From Lindgomyces ingoldianus (Eukaryota > Ascomycota > Dothideomycetes > Pleosporales > Lindgomycetaceae): a DNA stretch of 64,000 nucleotides. Positions 37,783 through 47,861 of the stretch are shown piece by piece; position 1 is the stretch's first letter; each line of letters starts with the position of its first letter. The stretch is taken from positions 913,579-977,578 of the forward strand of contig NW_022985168.1 in the NCBI RefSeq assembly GCF_010093535.1. The letters are read 5' to 3'. The notes beneath the pieces are model-generated. The model searched no databases, was not told where the DNA came from, and saw only the letters and a program-made list of their open reading frames with translations. A program made the translations under genes and the position numbers.

Positions 37783-40700
37783 TAAGAAAAGGACTATATT
37801 TAGCAGTTATACAGCCTAATAATTAACTGCATTAAGGGTTTGCTAAGGCTACTAAAATTATACTGCTCTTCTATTACTTATAGTCTAAAAACACTTAAAT
37901 TATTAATCTACTTATTTATTAAAAAGTTTAGAACAGGTTTAAAGAAGATTTATTCCTTTACTATTACTTTTATCTTAGTAAATGCTTTTTATTTTAACAT
38001 AAAAAAAAGTTTTTTTTAACTTTTATTTATAAAATTAAGTGTTTAATTAAAGATAAGTAAGCCCTACTATTAGATAATAGATGTAAAACTAAAGTATTAG
38101 TAAACCTCTAATTACTATTTAAATACTGTTAGTACTAAGACATATTTAGCTATACTATAGCTTACTAATTACTAGCACATTGTTTATATAACTATAAAAT
38201 TGTTCTTACAGAACCTCTTCCTAATAGTTACAGCCCTTTGTATAAACAGAACATTAAGGAACTAGAGATAATAAAAAAGTATGTTATAAATAATTTAAAA
38301 TATAGCTTTATTAAGTAAAGTTAAAGCCCTTTTACATTTTCTATCTTTTATATATAGAAACTAAATAGTAACTTATGTATCTATGTTAATTACTGCAAAC
38401 TTAATGCTATTACCTGCAAAAATGTGTATCTAATACTGCGCATAGACAAACTTTTATTAAGACTTATAAAGGTAGCTATCTTTATAAAGTTTAATATTTA
38501 TGTAGCCTTTAATAAAATTAGGATAGACCTAAGCTCTAAAAAGTGTACCACCTTTTAGACATAATATAAAATATATAAGTGTAAAGTTTTGCCTTTTAGA
38601 TTATATAATAGCCTAGTAACTTACTAGTGCTATATAAATAATGTATTAATTAACTATCTAAATAATTTTTGTATTACTTATCTTAATAACATCTTTATTT
38701 ACTTTAAAGATAAGGCAACTTATATCCTTTATATTAAAAAGGTCTTAGAAAGGCTCTAGTAAGCAAAATTATAAGTAAAAATTAAAAAAAGTAAATTTTA
38801 TGTTACTTAAATAAAGTATCTTAGCTATATACTTTTAAATAAAGAACTAGAGGTTACCTTATAAAAAGTAAAAGTGCTACGCAACTAGTAAGCGCCTACT
38901 ACTATAATAAGTATAGAATTTTTCCTAGGCTTTACTAGATTTTATTAATAATTTATTCTAAAATTTTTTTATATAGTAAAACTAACTATTATGCTTTAGA
39001 GTTTTACTACCTCTTTTATATAAACTTTAGAGTGTAATATAGCTTTTAAAAAGCTAAAGTCTAAGCTACTAAAAATACCTACACTTTACTATTTTAACTT
39101 TATGTTATAAACTAAAATTAAAACTAACACTTTTAATAAAGTAGTAGTAGGAGTTCTATTTTAAAAACATGCTAATAGAAATTAGTGCCCTGTTTTGTTT
39201 TATAGTAAGGTCCTATCTAGTTTAAAGCTAAACTAGGAAATACATAATAAAAAGCTATTTATAATTATTACTATGTTTAAATAATAAAGGGCTAAGCTTA
39301 CATTAGTAATAATAAGCACCCTAGTACATACTAATTATTAGTTATTAGAGTACTTTATAATAATAAAGGTGCTAAATGCTTGTTAGGTCTATTAGGCTAA
39401 AAAGTTAGCTTAGTATTACTTCTAAATTAAGTACACCTCTAGTAAGAATAACACTAGGGCAGACATCCTTAGCTATTGTAAATAAAACATAAAAAATTTA
39501 AAAGTAGCTTAAACTAATAACTAGTTAAAAGTTTTACTTAAACTACACTAACTTTACCTCTAAATTAATAAAGAATTAGCCTAGTACTATATTACTTAAA
39601 CAACAACTTAAGTAACTTTACTAAACATTATAAAAAGACTAGACTACATTATGTCTTTAAATTTTTTAAAATTAATTAATATATTACTCTAAAAGAATTA
39701 AGCCTTTTTTACATAGAAGTAAAAACTCTTACTCTACTATTATTAAATAGGAAATAGACTACTCTTTTATGCTAACTATTTATGTGTTCTAGTAGACTTG
39801 CTGCTGTGTACTTAACTTATCTAAGAAGTCTATAATTAAGTATCTTTAGCACACCTTAGTGCTACTAAGACTTATTAGTTACTGTCTTAAAAGTACTACT
39901 AAAAGGGTATAAAAGCTACTTATAAATAATATGTATAGAATTACCTCCCTTGTTATAAAGCTTATCTAAAACAGACTTAAACTCTAGAGTTTATTTACTC
40001 TTTTCTAATCCTTAATTAACTAATGTAGCACTTGTGTATTAACTTTAAGGATTTTTTTAAAAACAAGTCTAGTTATAACTAGATTATAGTTATAATTAAT
40101 TACATGTCTAAATAAGCTATTTTTATTCCCTGCTATAAAATAATTAATGCTTAAAAAATAGCTACTTTATTTATTTAATAAGTGTACTATTTTAGCTATA
40201 CACCTAAAACTATTATTTTTAACTAAAGACTTTAGTTTATATCTAGTTTCTAGTCTAAATTCTATTAAATTTTAGGTGTAAAAGTTAAGCTCTTTACTGC
40301 TTATTATAAAAAAAATAAATAGCTAAATAAAGATTATAAATAAGTATATTAATTAAAGACTAAGGCCTTTTATATTTTTTTACTAAGATAACTAGAGTTT
40401 CTTACTACCTTTAATTAATTAGGCTTAGATAACCTTACTTTATGCAATAATTAAAATGTTTTTGTATTAAGTTTTATACAGCTTTAAACTATATTAAAGC
40501 TAAGACTAGAAACATTCTACAGAACTTATTACAGCTATAGACAAGCTAAATTATAAGGATGCTCTAGCATTAGCAACCTACATGCATGCAGCCTAGGAGT
40601 TAGCTAAGACCTATATAGAAAAGGCCTAGAATTAGATGCAAACTATAGTTAACTGCTACTACTAGCTAGTTAACTAGAAGGTTAGTAATATAGTTTACCT

Positions 40701-41180
40701 AAATACTAAGAACCTTACTGTTTAAAAACTTAGCTAAAAACTATCTAAATAATAAAAAAGCTTTTTTAAAGTACTTAAATAAGTTAAAAACTTATACTAC
40801 CTAAAGCTACTTTTAAAGTTAAAGATATATAATGTCTTTGCACTAAATATACTTTATAAAGACCCTTAGAATCTACTTCTAAAATAAGAACCTTTAAAAC
40901 CCCCTAAAATTACTATTAATAAAGTAGAAAAGTAAGAAGTAAAGAAAATACTTACTAGTAAGCTTTACTAGAAAATGCTTAAGTACTAGGTAAAATAAGT
41001 AGAATATAACTCTAATCTAGTCTAGTATAAGGCTTTAAATTTTATAAAGTCTCTCTATAAACTAAAGGCTTTTTATAATAAGTATTTAAATTAGCTAGGA
41101 CCTTTAAGGGCTTTATATAAGTAGATTAAGGCTTTTAAAGCTAGTATAAAAGGCATAAATTACTTAGCAGATAATAAAGT
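37783..41180 (+). pseudogene. Degenerate chromovirus pol with chromodomain
   Basis: The plus strand holds the RT entry near 38170-38340 (IVLTEPLPNSYSPLYKQNIK). The palm follows near 38400-38760, with TYLNNIFIY where Gypsy elements have YLDD. RNase H follows the FLGFTRFY stretch near 38920, and an integrase C-terminal part lies near 40070-40430. A chromodomain lies near 40926-41115 (KILTSKLYQKMLKYQVKQ, then a YNKYLNQLGP end). The chromodomain places it among chromoviruses, which target insertion to modified histones. Stops throughout. Confidence 0.8.
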
Positions 41181-42282
41181 ATAAAAGTAAAAAGTAAATT
41201 TATAGTTATATATAATAGTATTATAACTCTATAGACATTGCGCTAGAGAGGTTTAACAGTAAGCTGTTAGACACATCTAAACTCTCCTTTTCCTTCTTCT
41301 CTACTTTTCTTCCTCTTCTCCCTCCTCTTCTCTCTCCTCTCTAGACTCTCTCTAAACCCCCTCTACCTTGTCTTTAACTACCTAAGAGCGCTATAATGTT
41401 TACTTAAAGGTTAGACACTAGAGCTTTTAAGGCTAAAACCTAACAAAGCAGCCTAGTTTTTTAGTAGAATAAGGCCACCTAGACACTAGCTATAGGAAGA
41501 CTAGCTTTTTAACTCTTTATAACTTACGCTACTTGCGCTAGGTTCTAAGTAAACTTTAAAATAGCTTTAAAGGCCCTTTTTTTATTCTTCTTACTTTTTA
41601 TGTTTTAGGCTGCTGCTTATAGCTTAAGATAGCTTTAAAAAACTAGAAATTCTTTTTTATAATATAAAAGGACCTACGCGCGCGTTAGTAAACTATACTC
41701 TAGTAGTATTAAACTATATTTATATAAAGTTACATTTTTTATTATGTAAGGTGTAATATTTATATTTTTTTAATTTAAAAAACTAATAAGAAAACTTAAC
41801 TTAAAGGCTGTAGGTAAGAGCGTAAGCAGCCTAAAAGCAAATAACTTAAAACGCCTCTAAAGAGGCTCTAAGAGGGGGGCAAAGCAGCATAGTAAATTTT
41901 GTTAATACTATAATTAGTTAGCAGACTAAGCTATAGAATAGTAAGTGCATAATAATACTTATAAAGTAGAGATTTAGATAATAGCTAAAGAAAAAACTAA
42001 TAACATTAACTAGACTATATAAGTAAAGTAAGTAAACACTTATTGCTATAAATAATAAATTTACTATATTAATAATAACTACACTACTAGTTACTACTAA
42101 ACAAAAACATTATAATAAAGGCATTATATTAGTATTAGGTTTTTAGTTTATTTCTTAGTAATAGAAAATTTTAGTTAAGATAGTTGTACTTATTATATCC
42201 TATCTAAATTAGTTTTAAATTAGTTTTAAATATTTTCTACACACTGCAGATAGGGACTATTAGCCTATAAAAGGGGGGGTAG
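41181..42282 (+). other. Chromovirus 3' untranslated region with pyrimidine tract
   Basis: No coding motif. A pyrimidine-rich tract spans 41281-41366. The region ends in the polypurine tract AAAAGGGGGGG just before the LTR at 42283, the expected primer site for plus-strand DNA synthesis. Confidence 0.6.
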
Positions 42283-42572
42283 TGTAACAATTCTACAAAT
42301 TGTTCCATCTTAGGTCGCTCAGATCCTATCTGAAGGGTCCCCGTATCGGCCCCGACCATGACTCGACCTAGTCCCCTGCAGTTACCCCTATTCCCTTATG
42401 TATTTAGTTGCACCTCGCCCCTGTAGCTAGCTTAGTAGTTTTCTGATATCCTTTTGTACAAGGCCTATAGGTGTCAATGGCATTCCCAGGTTCAGAGTCC
42501 CCACGCACTCCCATATGCCTCTGAGTGGATTCCCTCCGCATTCGGACCCATTGTCTTGCCTGCGCCGTTACA
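42283..42572 (+). repeat. 3' LTR of the composite chromovirus
   Basis: 290 bp, with TGTAAC to GTTACA ends. It is directly preceded by the polypurine tract and followed by GCAAC, the same five bases that precede the LTR at 24467. Open frames at 42404-42725 on both strands are chance readings of the LTR and its flank. Confidence 0.88.
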
Positions 42573-42716
42573 GCAACATGCTGCAATTTGTTGCAAAATG
42601 CTGCAACATGCTACAATTTGCAGCAACATACTGTTCGAGCTTATTGCTCGTACTACGTAGCAGCTTTCGTCCAGCGTTCCTCCTGTCTTGACAGTAGGTG
42701 CGCATATCTGACATAT
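42573..42716. repeat. GCAACATGCTGCAATTTG-type short repeats and flanking unique DNA
   Basis: The sequence repeats TGCTGCAA-like words (42577-42632), related to the 10-bp array at 42993. It then has about 80 bp of normal composition with no recognised feature. Confidence 0.6.
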
Positions 42717-42903
42717 CTACTTTAGCTTACACCTGCTTCTTTGCCTTCTTCCTGTCACTACGCGCCCTAAACTTATTTTAAACTGTTAAGCGCAGGCCTT
42801 TCTAAATGTAGCTGCCTTATTAGCTGCTTAAAGCTTAGTAATTTCCTATTACGCTAACACTAGCTTATGTGCAATTATTACTGCTTTTTGTAAGGCTTTT
42901 TTT
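42717..42903 (-). mobile_element. Fot1-like transposon fragment (continuation)
   Basis: Aligns with 32497-32690 of the intact Fot1 (for example CTTTAGCTTACACCTGCTTC and GCTAACACTAGCTTATGTG). It begins about where the fragment at 20986-21313 stopped, so the two may be one transposon split by about 21 kb of later insertions. Confidence 0.6.
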
Positions 42904-42992
42904 CTAGAGGCATTACCCCCCTAGAACTCTCTCTAAACGTAGAGCTACTTGCAACACAACTAATATCTACTAGGGATTGTTGCCTGCTGCTG

Positions 42993-43142
42993 TAATCTAC
43001 TGTAGTTTGCTGCAATTTGCTATAGTTTGCCGCAATTTGCTGTAGTTTGCTGCAATTTGCAATAGTTTGCTACAATTTGCTACAATTTGCTATAGTTTGC
43101 TGCAATTTGCTGTAGTTTACTACAATTTGCTGTAATTTACTT
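42993..43142. repeat. Minisatellite, 10-bp unit, about 15 copies
   Basis: Units alternate roughly between TGCTGCAATT and TGCTGTAGTT with an unbroken 10-bp period. Differences are mainly C/T and G/A. The alternation suggests a 20-bp higher-order unit. Confidence 0.9.
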
Positions 43143-43301
43143 TATGCATTTCCTAACACTGCTAGGTAATATCTTACTAACACCTTTAGGCATTAGCTTA
43201 TTATATTTAAACAGCAGTTAAAGAAGCTAAACTAGCAGTTATGTAAGCAAAACAGCTTGTTAAGGTATTATATGTACTACATTAATCTTTGCAGCAATAG
43301 A

Positions 43302-43325
43302 GAGGCAGAGGCAGAGGCAGAGGCA
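43302..43325. repeat. Hexanucleotide repeat (GAGGCA)4
   Basis: Four perfect copies of GAGGCA. The surrounding 43143-43613 is AT-rich degenerate DNA in which I see no gene. Confidence 0.9.
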
Positions 43326-43613
43326 GCGCTAGAGCTCCCTAGCACTTTAAGAAATTCCTGCAAAGGCAATAAACTACATAAGCTACAGCTCTACAACTAG
43401 GGCTTTAATGCTAAATTAATTAAATTAAAGATATTAAGTAGCAGTATTAGGCGTAGCGTAGCAGTATTAGGCAGTAAAAGGAACAGGTGCAACGCTAGAG
43501 AACACAAGGGGTAAAAAAAAGAAAAACTATTATAAGAGTAAAAACACATTAAAAGCTAAGGCTAAAACATGTTTTTTTAATAATAGCTAATAATTAACTA
43601 ATTTCTAGATAAC

Positions 43614-43865
43614 TGTTAAATAGGCTCTATGCTAGCTAGCATTTACAATTAGCAAGTACGTGCGAGGCAAAGAGGGTTGCACAGTGTACANNNNNNNNNN
43701 GGGGGGGGGGGGGGGGGGGGGGTAGCAGGTAACTAGTGTTAATTATTCTTCTTCTTCTAAGTCTGTGCAAAGGAAAGGAATATTTATCTGTTTATGTGTA
43801 TAACTGTAACACAAGACTGTGTTACGTGACGCCTAATAGTGTATCTAAATACTTCTATTTAGATA
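43614..43865 (-). mobile_element. Solo Copia LTR containing an assembly gap
   Basis: The reverse complement matches the LTRs of the Copia at 24908-30799 on both sides of the gap (ends TGTTAAATAGG and TATTTAGATA on the plus strand). ATAAC duplicates at 43609-43613 and 43866-43870 prove a simple insertion. It is a solo LTR. The middle is replaced by ten N and a G run, so its true length is unknown. Confidence 0.87.
43691..43722. other. Assembly gap: ten N followed by 22 G
   Basis: N at 43691-43700, then a run of 22 G at 43701-43722. The intact Copia LTR has a short C run (ACACCCCTG) at the corresponding place. The G run is probably a homopolymer expansion or sequencing artefact that stopped the assembly. 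Confidence 0.9.
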
Positions 43866-43870
43866 ATAAC

Positions 43871-44166
43871 TAAACTTAAATGTATATAAGCCTTTAGTTT
43901 TTAAAAAAAATTTTTACTAACTTAATTAAAGCTAAAAATTAGCTAGCTATTATTTACTTTTAAGTATTACTTTACTTATAAGCTTACTTTATAATAAGTA
44001 ATTTAGTTATGTATAAAGTTTTTAGCTTAGCGCCTATATACTTTTTTAAAAAAGTAAAATATCCTATATTAAATAGCTATAAAAAGTGTAATAAGTAAAA
44101 AAGTATATAAATAGTAATAATTTTACTATCTTTATAGTATTACAAAAAATAGAGTAAGTTATTAGT
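43871..44166 (-). mobile_element. Fot1-like transposase fragment
   Basis: 43990-44157 aligns closely with 33035-33175 of the intact Fot1 (GTATATAAATAGTAATAATTTTA and flanks), in the DDE domain region. The fragment is cut on the right by the hairpin-ended repeat at 44167. It may be a further piece of the transposon at 42717-42903. Confidence 0.6.
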
Positions 44167-44373
44167 AAAGCTTACTATACTTAATATATTTAAGTTAATA
44201 AAATATAAAGTTAAGTAAAATCTTTTTTTAAAATATACTAATTAGTTAGTTATAATTTTTTATATTGTTTTAAAAAAATGTATACTTAATTTAAGTACAC
44301 TTTTATATTAATTTATATGTACTTTACTCTAGTATATATTATATAAAATATATTTAAATTATAGTTAGCTATG
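44167..44373. repeat. Repeat with terminal hairpin (copy 2), heavily RIP-mutated
   Basis: Collinear with 20722-20985. For example, CAGAATCTCC there is TAAAATCTTT here, and GCATGCAGTTTGCTC there is ATATGTACTTTACTC here. The end AATTATAGTTAG is shared. The changes are nearly all C-to-T or G-to-A. Confidence 0.65.
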
Positions 44374-44662
44374 TGTAACAGCGCAGGCAAGACAATGGGT
44401 CCGAATGCGGAGGGAATCCACTCAGAGGCATATGGGAGTGCGTGGGGACTCTGAACCTGGGAATGCCATTGACACCTATAGGCCTTGTACAAAAGGATAT
44501 CAGAAAACTACTAAGCTAGCTACAGGGGCGAGGTGCGACTAAATACATGAGGGAATAGGGGTAACAGCAGGGGTTGGGGCCAGGTCGAGGTCGGGGCCGA
44601 TACAAGGGCCTTCCGGAGGTTCCGGGCGACTTGAGATGGAACGATTTATAAGGATTGTTACA
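44374..44662 (-). mobile_element. Solo LTR, chromovirus family (copy 5), little mutated
   Basis: 289 bp in reverse orientation, TGTAAC to GTTACA, flanked by CTATG at 44369-44373 and 44663-44667. GC-rich and close to the composite chromovirus LTRs, so it is a recent insertion in old AT-rich DNA. Confidence 0.93.
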
Positions 44663-44683
44663 CTATGTTTATTCTATGTTTTT

Positions 44684-44771
44684 AGCTATATTAGTGTGTT
44701 AGAGATTAGCATTAGCTATGTTAGAGATTAGCATTAGCTATATTAGTGTGTTAGAGATTAGTATTAGCTAT
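44684..44771. repeat. Short tandem repeat TTAGAGATTAGCATTAGCTA
   Basis: Three copies of a TTAGAGATTAG-CATTAGCTAT unit, two of them spaced by an extra ATTAGTGTG. The repeat lies between two solo LTRs. Confidence 0.8.
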
Positions 44772-44874
44772 GCTTAGTTATATGCTGTAATTAGTTACAT
44801 GCTATAGTTAAATATTATTATTATATATCTATTACCTGTCTAATACTAATTTACTAAGCATTATGCTGCAACTA

Positions 44875-45163
44875 TATAACAGCATAGGCAAGACAATAGG
44901 TCTAAATGCGGTAGGAATCTACTTAGAGGCATATAAGAGTGCGTAGAGACTTAGAACCTAGGAATGCTATTAACACCTATAGGCCTTATATAGAGGATAT
45001 TAGAAAACTATTAAGCTAGCTAAAAAAAAAGGTGTAACTAAATACTTAAAGAAATAAAAGTAACTATAAAAAATAAAGTTAAGTTATAGTTAAAGCTAAT
45101 ATAAAGACTTATTAAATAAGTTTTAAGCAACCTAAAATAGACTAATTTATAAAAATTATTATA
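44875..45163 (-). mobile_element. Solo LTR, chromovirus family (copy 6), heavily mutated
   Basis: 289 bp in reverse orientation, flanked by AACTA at 44870-44874 and 45164-45168. The ends have decayed from TGTAAC/GTTACA to TATAAC/ATTATA. The left half is still recognisable; the right half has lost nearly all C and G relative to the copy at 44374. Confidence 0.85.
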
Positions 45164-45168
45164 AACTA

Positions 45169-45473
45169 TTCTTTAACCTAAATAACTTACTATAAAGATA
45201 GAATAGTAAGTAGCATAGATAGCACTAAAAGTAAGCTTTTAAAGAAAAATAGAAGTGTATTATAAAAGAGACAAATTACTGCTAAGCCTTACTTATTAGA
45301 ATTTATACTTATATACAAAGCACAGGTTATGTGACCTCTAAACAGATTAGAGGAGGCTATACTAGCCCGCTCTAGGACATCTAGCCTTACACCTACTTTA
45401 ATGTGCTAACTATTGCTCTAAGCAAGCTTTGCTTTTACAGATTATTTATAAACTGTTGTAGTATTTTATTTAT
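45169..45473. other. Unclassified AT-rich DNA with a moderately GC patch
   Basis: Nothing identifiable as a gene. 45318-45395 has more balanced composition. AGCAAGCTTTGCT at about 45422-45434 resembles a decayed form of the AGCGGAGCTTGCT hairpin end seen at 20724 and 18367. Confidence 0.35.
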
Positions 45474-45921
45474 AATTAAACTTTATTATAAACTTAAAGC
45501 AGTGCTTAACTTACATACTAGGCTAGTTTAAGCTAACCTAGCCTAGATTACACTCTGCGCGTAAGAAATTAGCTATATTAGCTATAGCTATAAGCTTAAA
45601 AAAATCTATGTGTAATAAGTTTAAGTATGTACTTAATAACTACTTTTTTTTTAAGCTTAGTTAGATTTTTTAATTTAGGCTAGCATTCTGCTTATAAAGG
45701 CTGTCTAGCGCGTTAATTACTTAGTGTTATGTAAGAAACATTATAAATAGCTATAGCATGTTATAAGAAGAGTTTTAAGTCTTATTTAAAAGCTTAAAAA
45801 GTAAGCTATATCTAACATTTTTTAGAAGATTTAATCTAGTGTTGTTGTTAAGGCATTATGTAGATAGGTAGAGTTTAGTAGAGGCTTGGCAAAAGTGGCC
45901 GGCTAACCTTGTTAGGTACGT
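45474..45921 (-). mobile_element. Fot1/Pogo-like transposon, piece 3 (right end)
   Basis: Aligns with about 33670-34135 of the intact Fot1, starting almost where piece 2 (to 20721, equivalent to about 33640) stopped. It ends ...CTTGGCAAAAGTGGCCGGCTAACCTTGTTAGGTACGT followed by TA at 45922-45923. The terminal GTTAGGTACGT is the inverse of the left-end motif at 9162. Confidence 0.65.
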
Positions 45922-47586
45922 TAGTGTAAAAGTTGCTTGTTTTACTAGTTTACTTTCTATTAAAAGTAGTAGAATGCACATTTTTGTTAGTTCTAGTAGT
46001 AGATCTAAAACAACTTCTAGTGTGCAAGTGCTATTTTACAGTAGAAGCATTATAAGTTTTTATATATAGTAACCTATCCTGTTAGGAAATTAGTGTCATC
46101 CTGTTAGAGCGTGCTGTTGTAGAGCTACTATCCTGCTAGATGTTTTATAGCCTAATGTTTATTACAGTACCTATTAGTATATAGATACTACTTAGTTAGG
46201 CATTTATCTATACTTATTCGACAGTAATTAGTTGTTATTACGTCTATCTAGAGTATTTCTTTATTTATATAATTCTAATAGAGTGTCTTTTCTATTTACA
46301 TGCTAATTCTATGTAGTTAGTGCTTTTATAGATAACATATTATTACTATTTACTTCTATTTAGCATTTCTTTTTTTTAGAGAGAGTAAGAGTAGGTAAAG
46401 GTGTTACTACTCTTTCTAGGCTTAGTAGTAGTACTATAAACATGTCTAATATTACCTCTAGGTTGTCTTTCTAGTATATTATATTTTTAAAGAAATTTTA
46501 TTAATAGGTTTTTATAAGAATATTATAGTCTCTTATAGTAATTATAGAGACTGCTGTGTATGTCTCTATGTTATTGCGTATATCAGCCTAATAGTAGAGT
46601 ATGCTGTAGTGCTGCAGCTTGTGGTTCTTGCTGTATATCTAGCATTTTTTTCTAGAGGAATTAGCGTGCTAATCTCTGTACATAGATACATTCTAGAGGT
46701 ACTTTAAGAGAAAAGTGTTCTTCTCTCTTAATTATGTTTTTAATGTATTCTTCTATCTAAAATGCGCCTTTGTGTCTTTTATAAACTATAGCTTGTTGTA
46801 ATACCTAGTATAGTTTATAGCTATTATAAACCTCTACTTTCTAGTAGTTTCTAGAGCAATTTATAGATTTATAGTTCTCTCTACATTACTAGTAAAGTCC
46901 TTAGTTAAGTTGTTCTTTAATATTAGTAGAAGTTAACTTTATTTCTATACTATAGGCTTTTATTACTGTTATAGTATGTTTATTCTCTACCTTCTTAAAG
47001 TCTAGGCATTTTTGTTAGAAGTAGCTTACTTTTCTATAGTTTAGGTAATTATTATTTTTTATCTGTATTTTTTTCTTTTTTATAAGAGGTAGTTGCGTTT
47101 GCTTTCTTTTATTATAGGTTTATTTTTTATGTTTTTCTTTTATAGCTTTAGCTTTACTAAGATTTATTAGTTTTTTATTATATAATAAGTTTTTTTTTAG
47201 GTAAAAAAAATTATTTTTTACTCTATATTACCTCTTTTCTTTTTTAACTCTCTCTTGTAGAGTTAGTTATTATATAATGTTGCTACTTTTATAAAGTTTT
47301 TAAGCTTTTTAAGTTTTCTTATATAAAAGAAATTATTCTTTACTTTGTTATTAAGTCCTTTATAGAACATTTTACACAGCGCCTTTTAATCTATTTAACT
47401 ACATTAAGCCTAGTACTTTTTAAACCTAGCTGTGTAGACTTAGATAGACTTTTTTAATATAGGTTATCTATTTTATTAGCTGCTATGCTTTCTTTATCTA
47501 CTAGCTTATATATTATACTAAAAGCTTTTTTAAATCCTTAAATACTTTTAAATATACTTTTTATTTTATATTAAAAGAGCTAGCTA

Positions 47587-47861
47587 TGTGATGACAAGCA
47601 CTGTCTCTACTACCGTATGGAGCTGGGGAAGCAAGGCAGAGTAGGTCGGCTCTATTTCAGCTACACTAAGATAGAGAGGAGAAAGAGAGCTTTAAAGGCA
47701 GCTCTGCAGAAAAAGTGCTTGCAGCGCTAAAGCGCTAGCAAGGACGCTAGCGCTAAGTAAACTAATAGTGTTGTGCTAGTCACACCCTCTATATCCTAAT
47801 TAGCTGCATAGGCAGCTTGTTATGTAAAGCGCGACAGAGCTCTCTGCGTAGGACTGTCACA
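47587..47861 (-). repeat. 3' LTR of the 6.6-kb chromovirus
   Basis: 275 bp, TGTGATGACAAGC to GACTGTCACA on the plus strand. It is less mutated at its left end than the partner (GATGACAAGC against AATAATAAGC). Confidence 0.92.

Larger units (their letters stand above)
24467..42572 (+). mobile_element. Composite chromovirus (Gypsy), 18.1 kb with four nested insertions
   Basis: 290-bp LTRs lie at 24467-24756 and 42283-42572. The flanks are GCAAC on both sides (24462-24466 and 42573-42577). A polypurine tract, AAAAGGGGGGG, precedes the right LTR. Plus-strand domains are Gag (30805-32267) and a probable protease region (34138-34838, interrupted). The RT entry is near 38200-38340 and the RT active site reads TYLNNIFIY at about 38674-38700. 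RNase H follows near 38930, integrase near 39650-40430 and a chromodomain near 40926-41115. Nested inside are a Copia (24908), a Fot1 (32270), a solo LTR (34520) and a fold-back element carrying another Fot1 (34839). All frames are broken. Confidence 0.8.
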
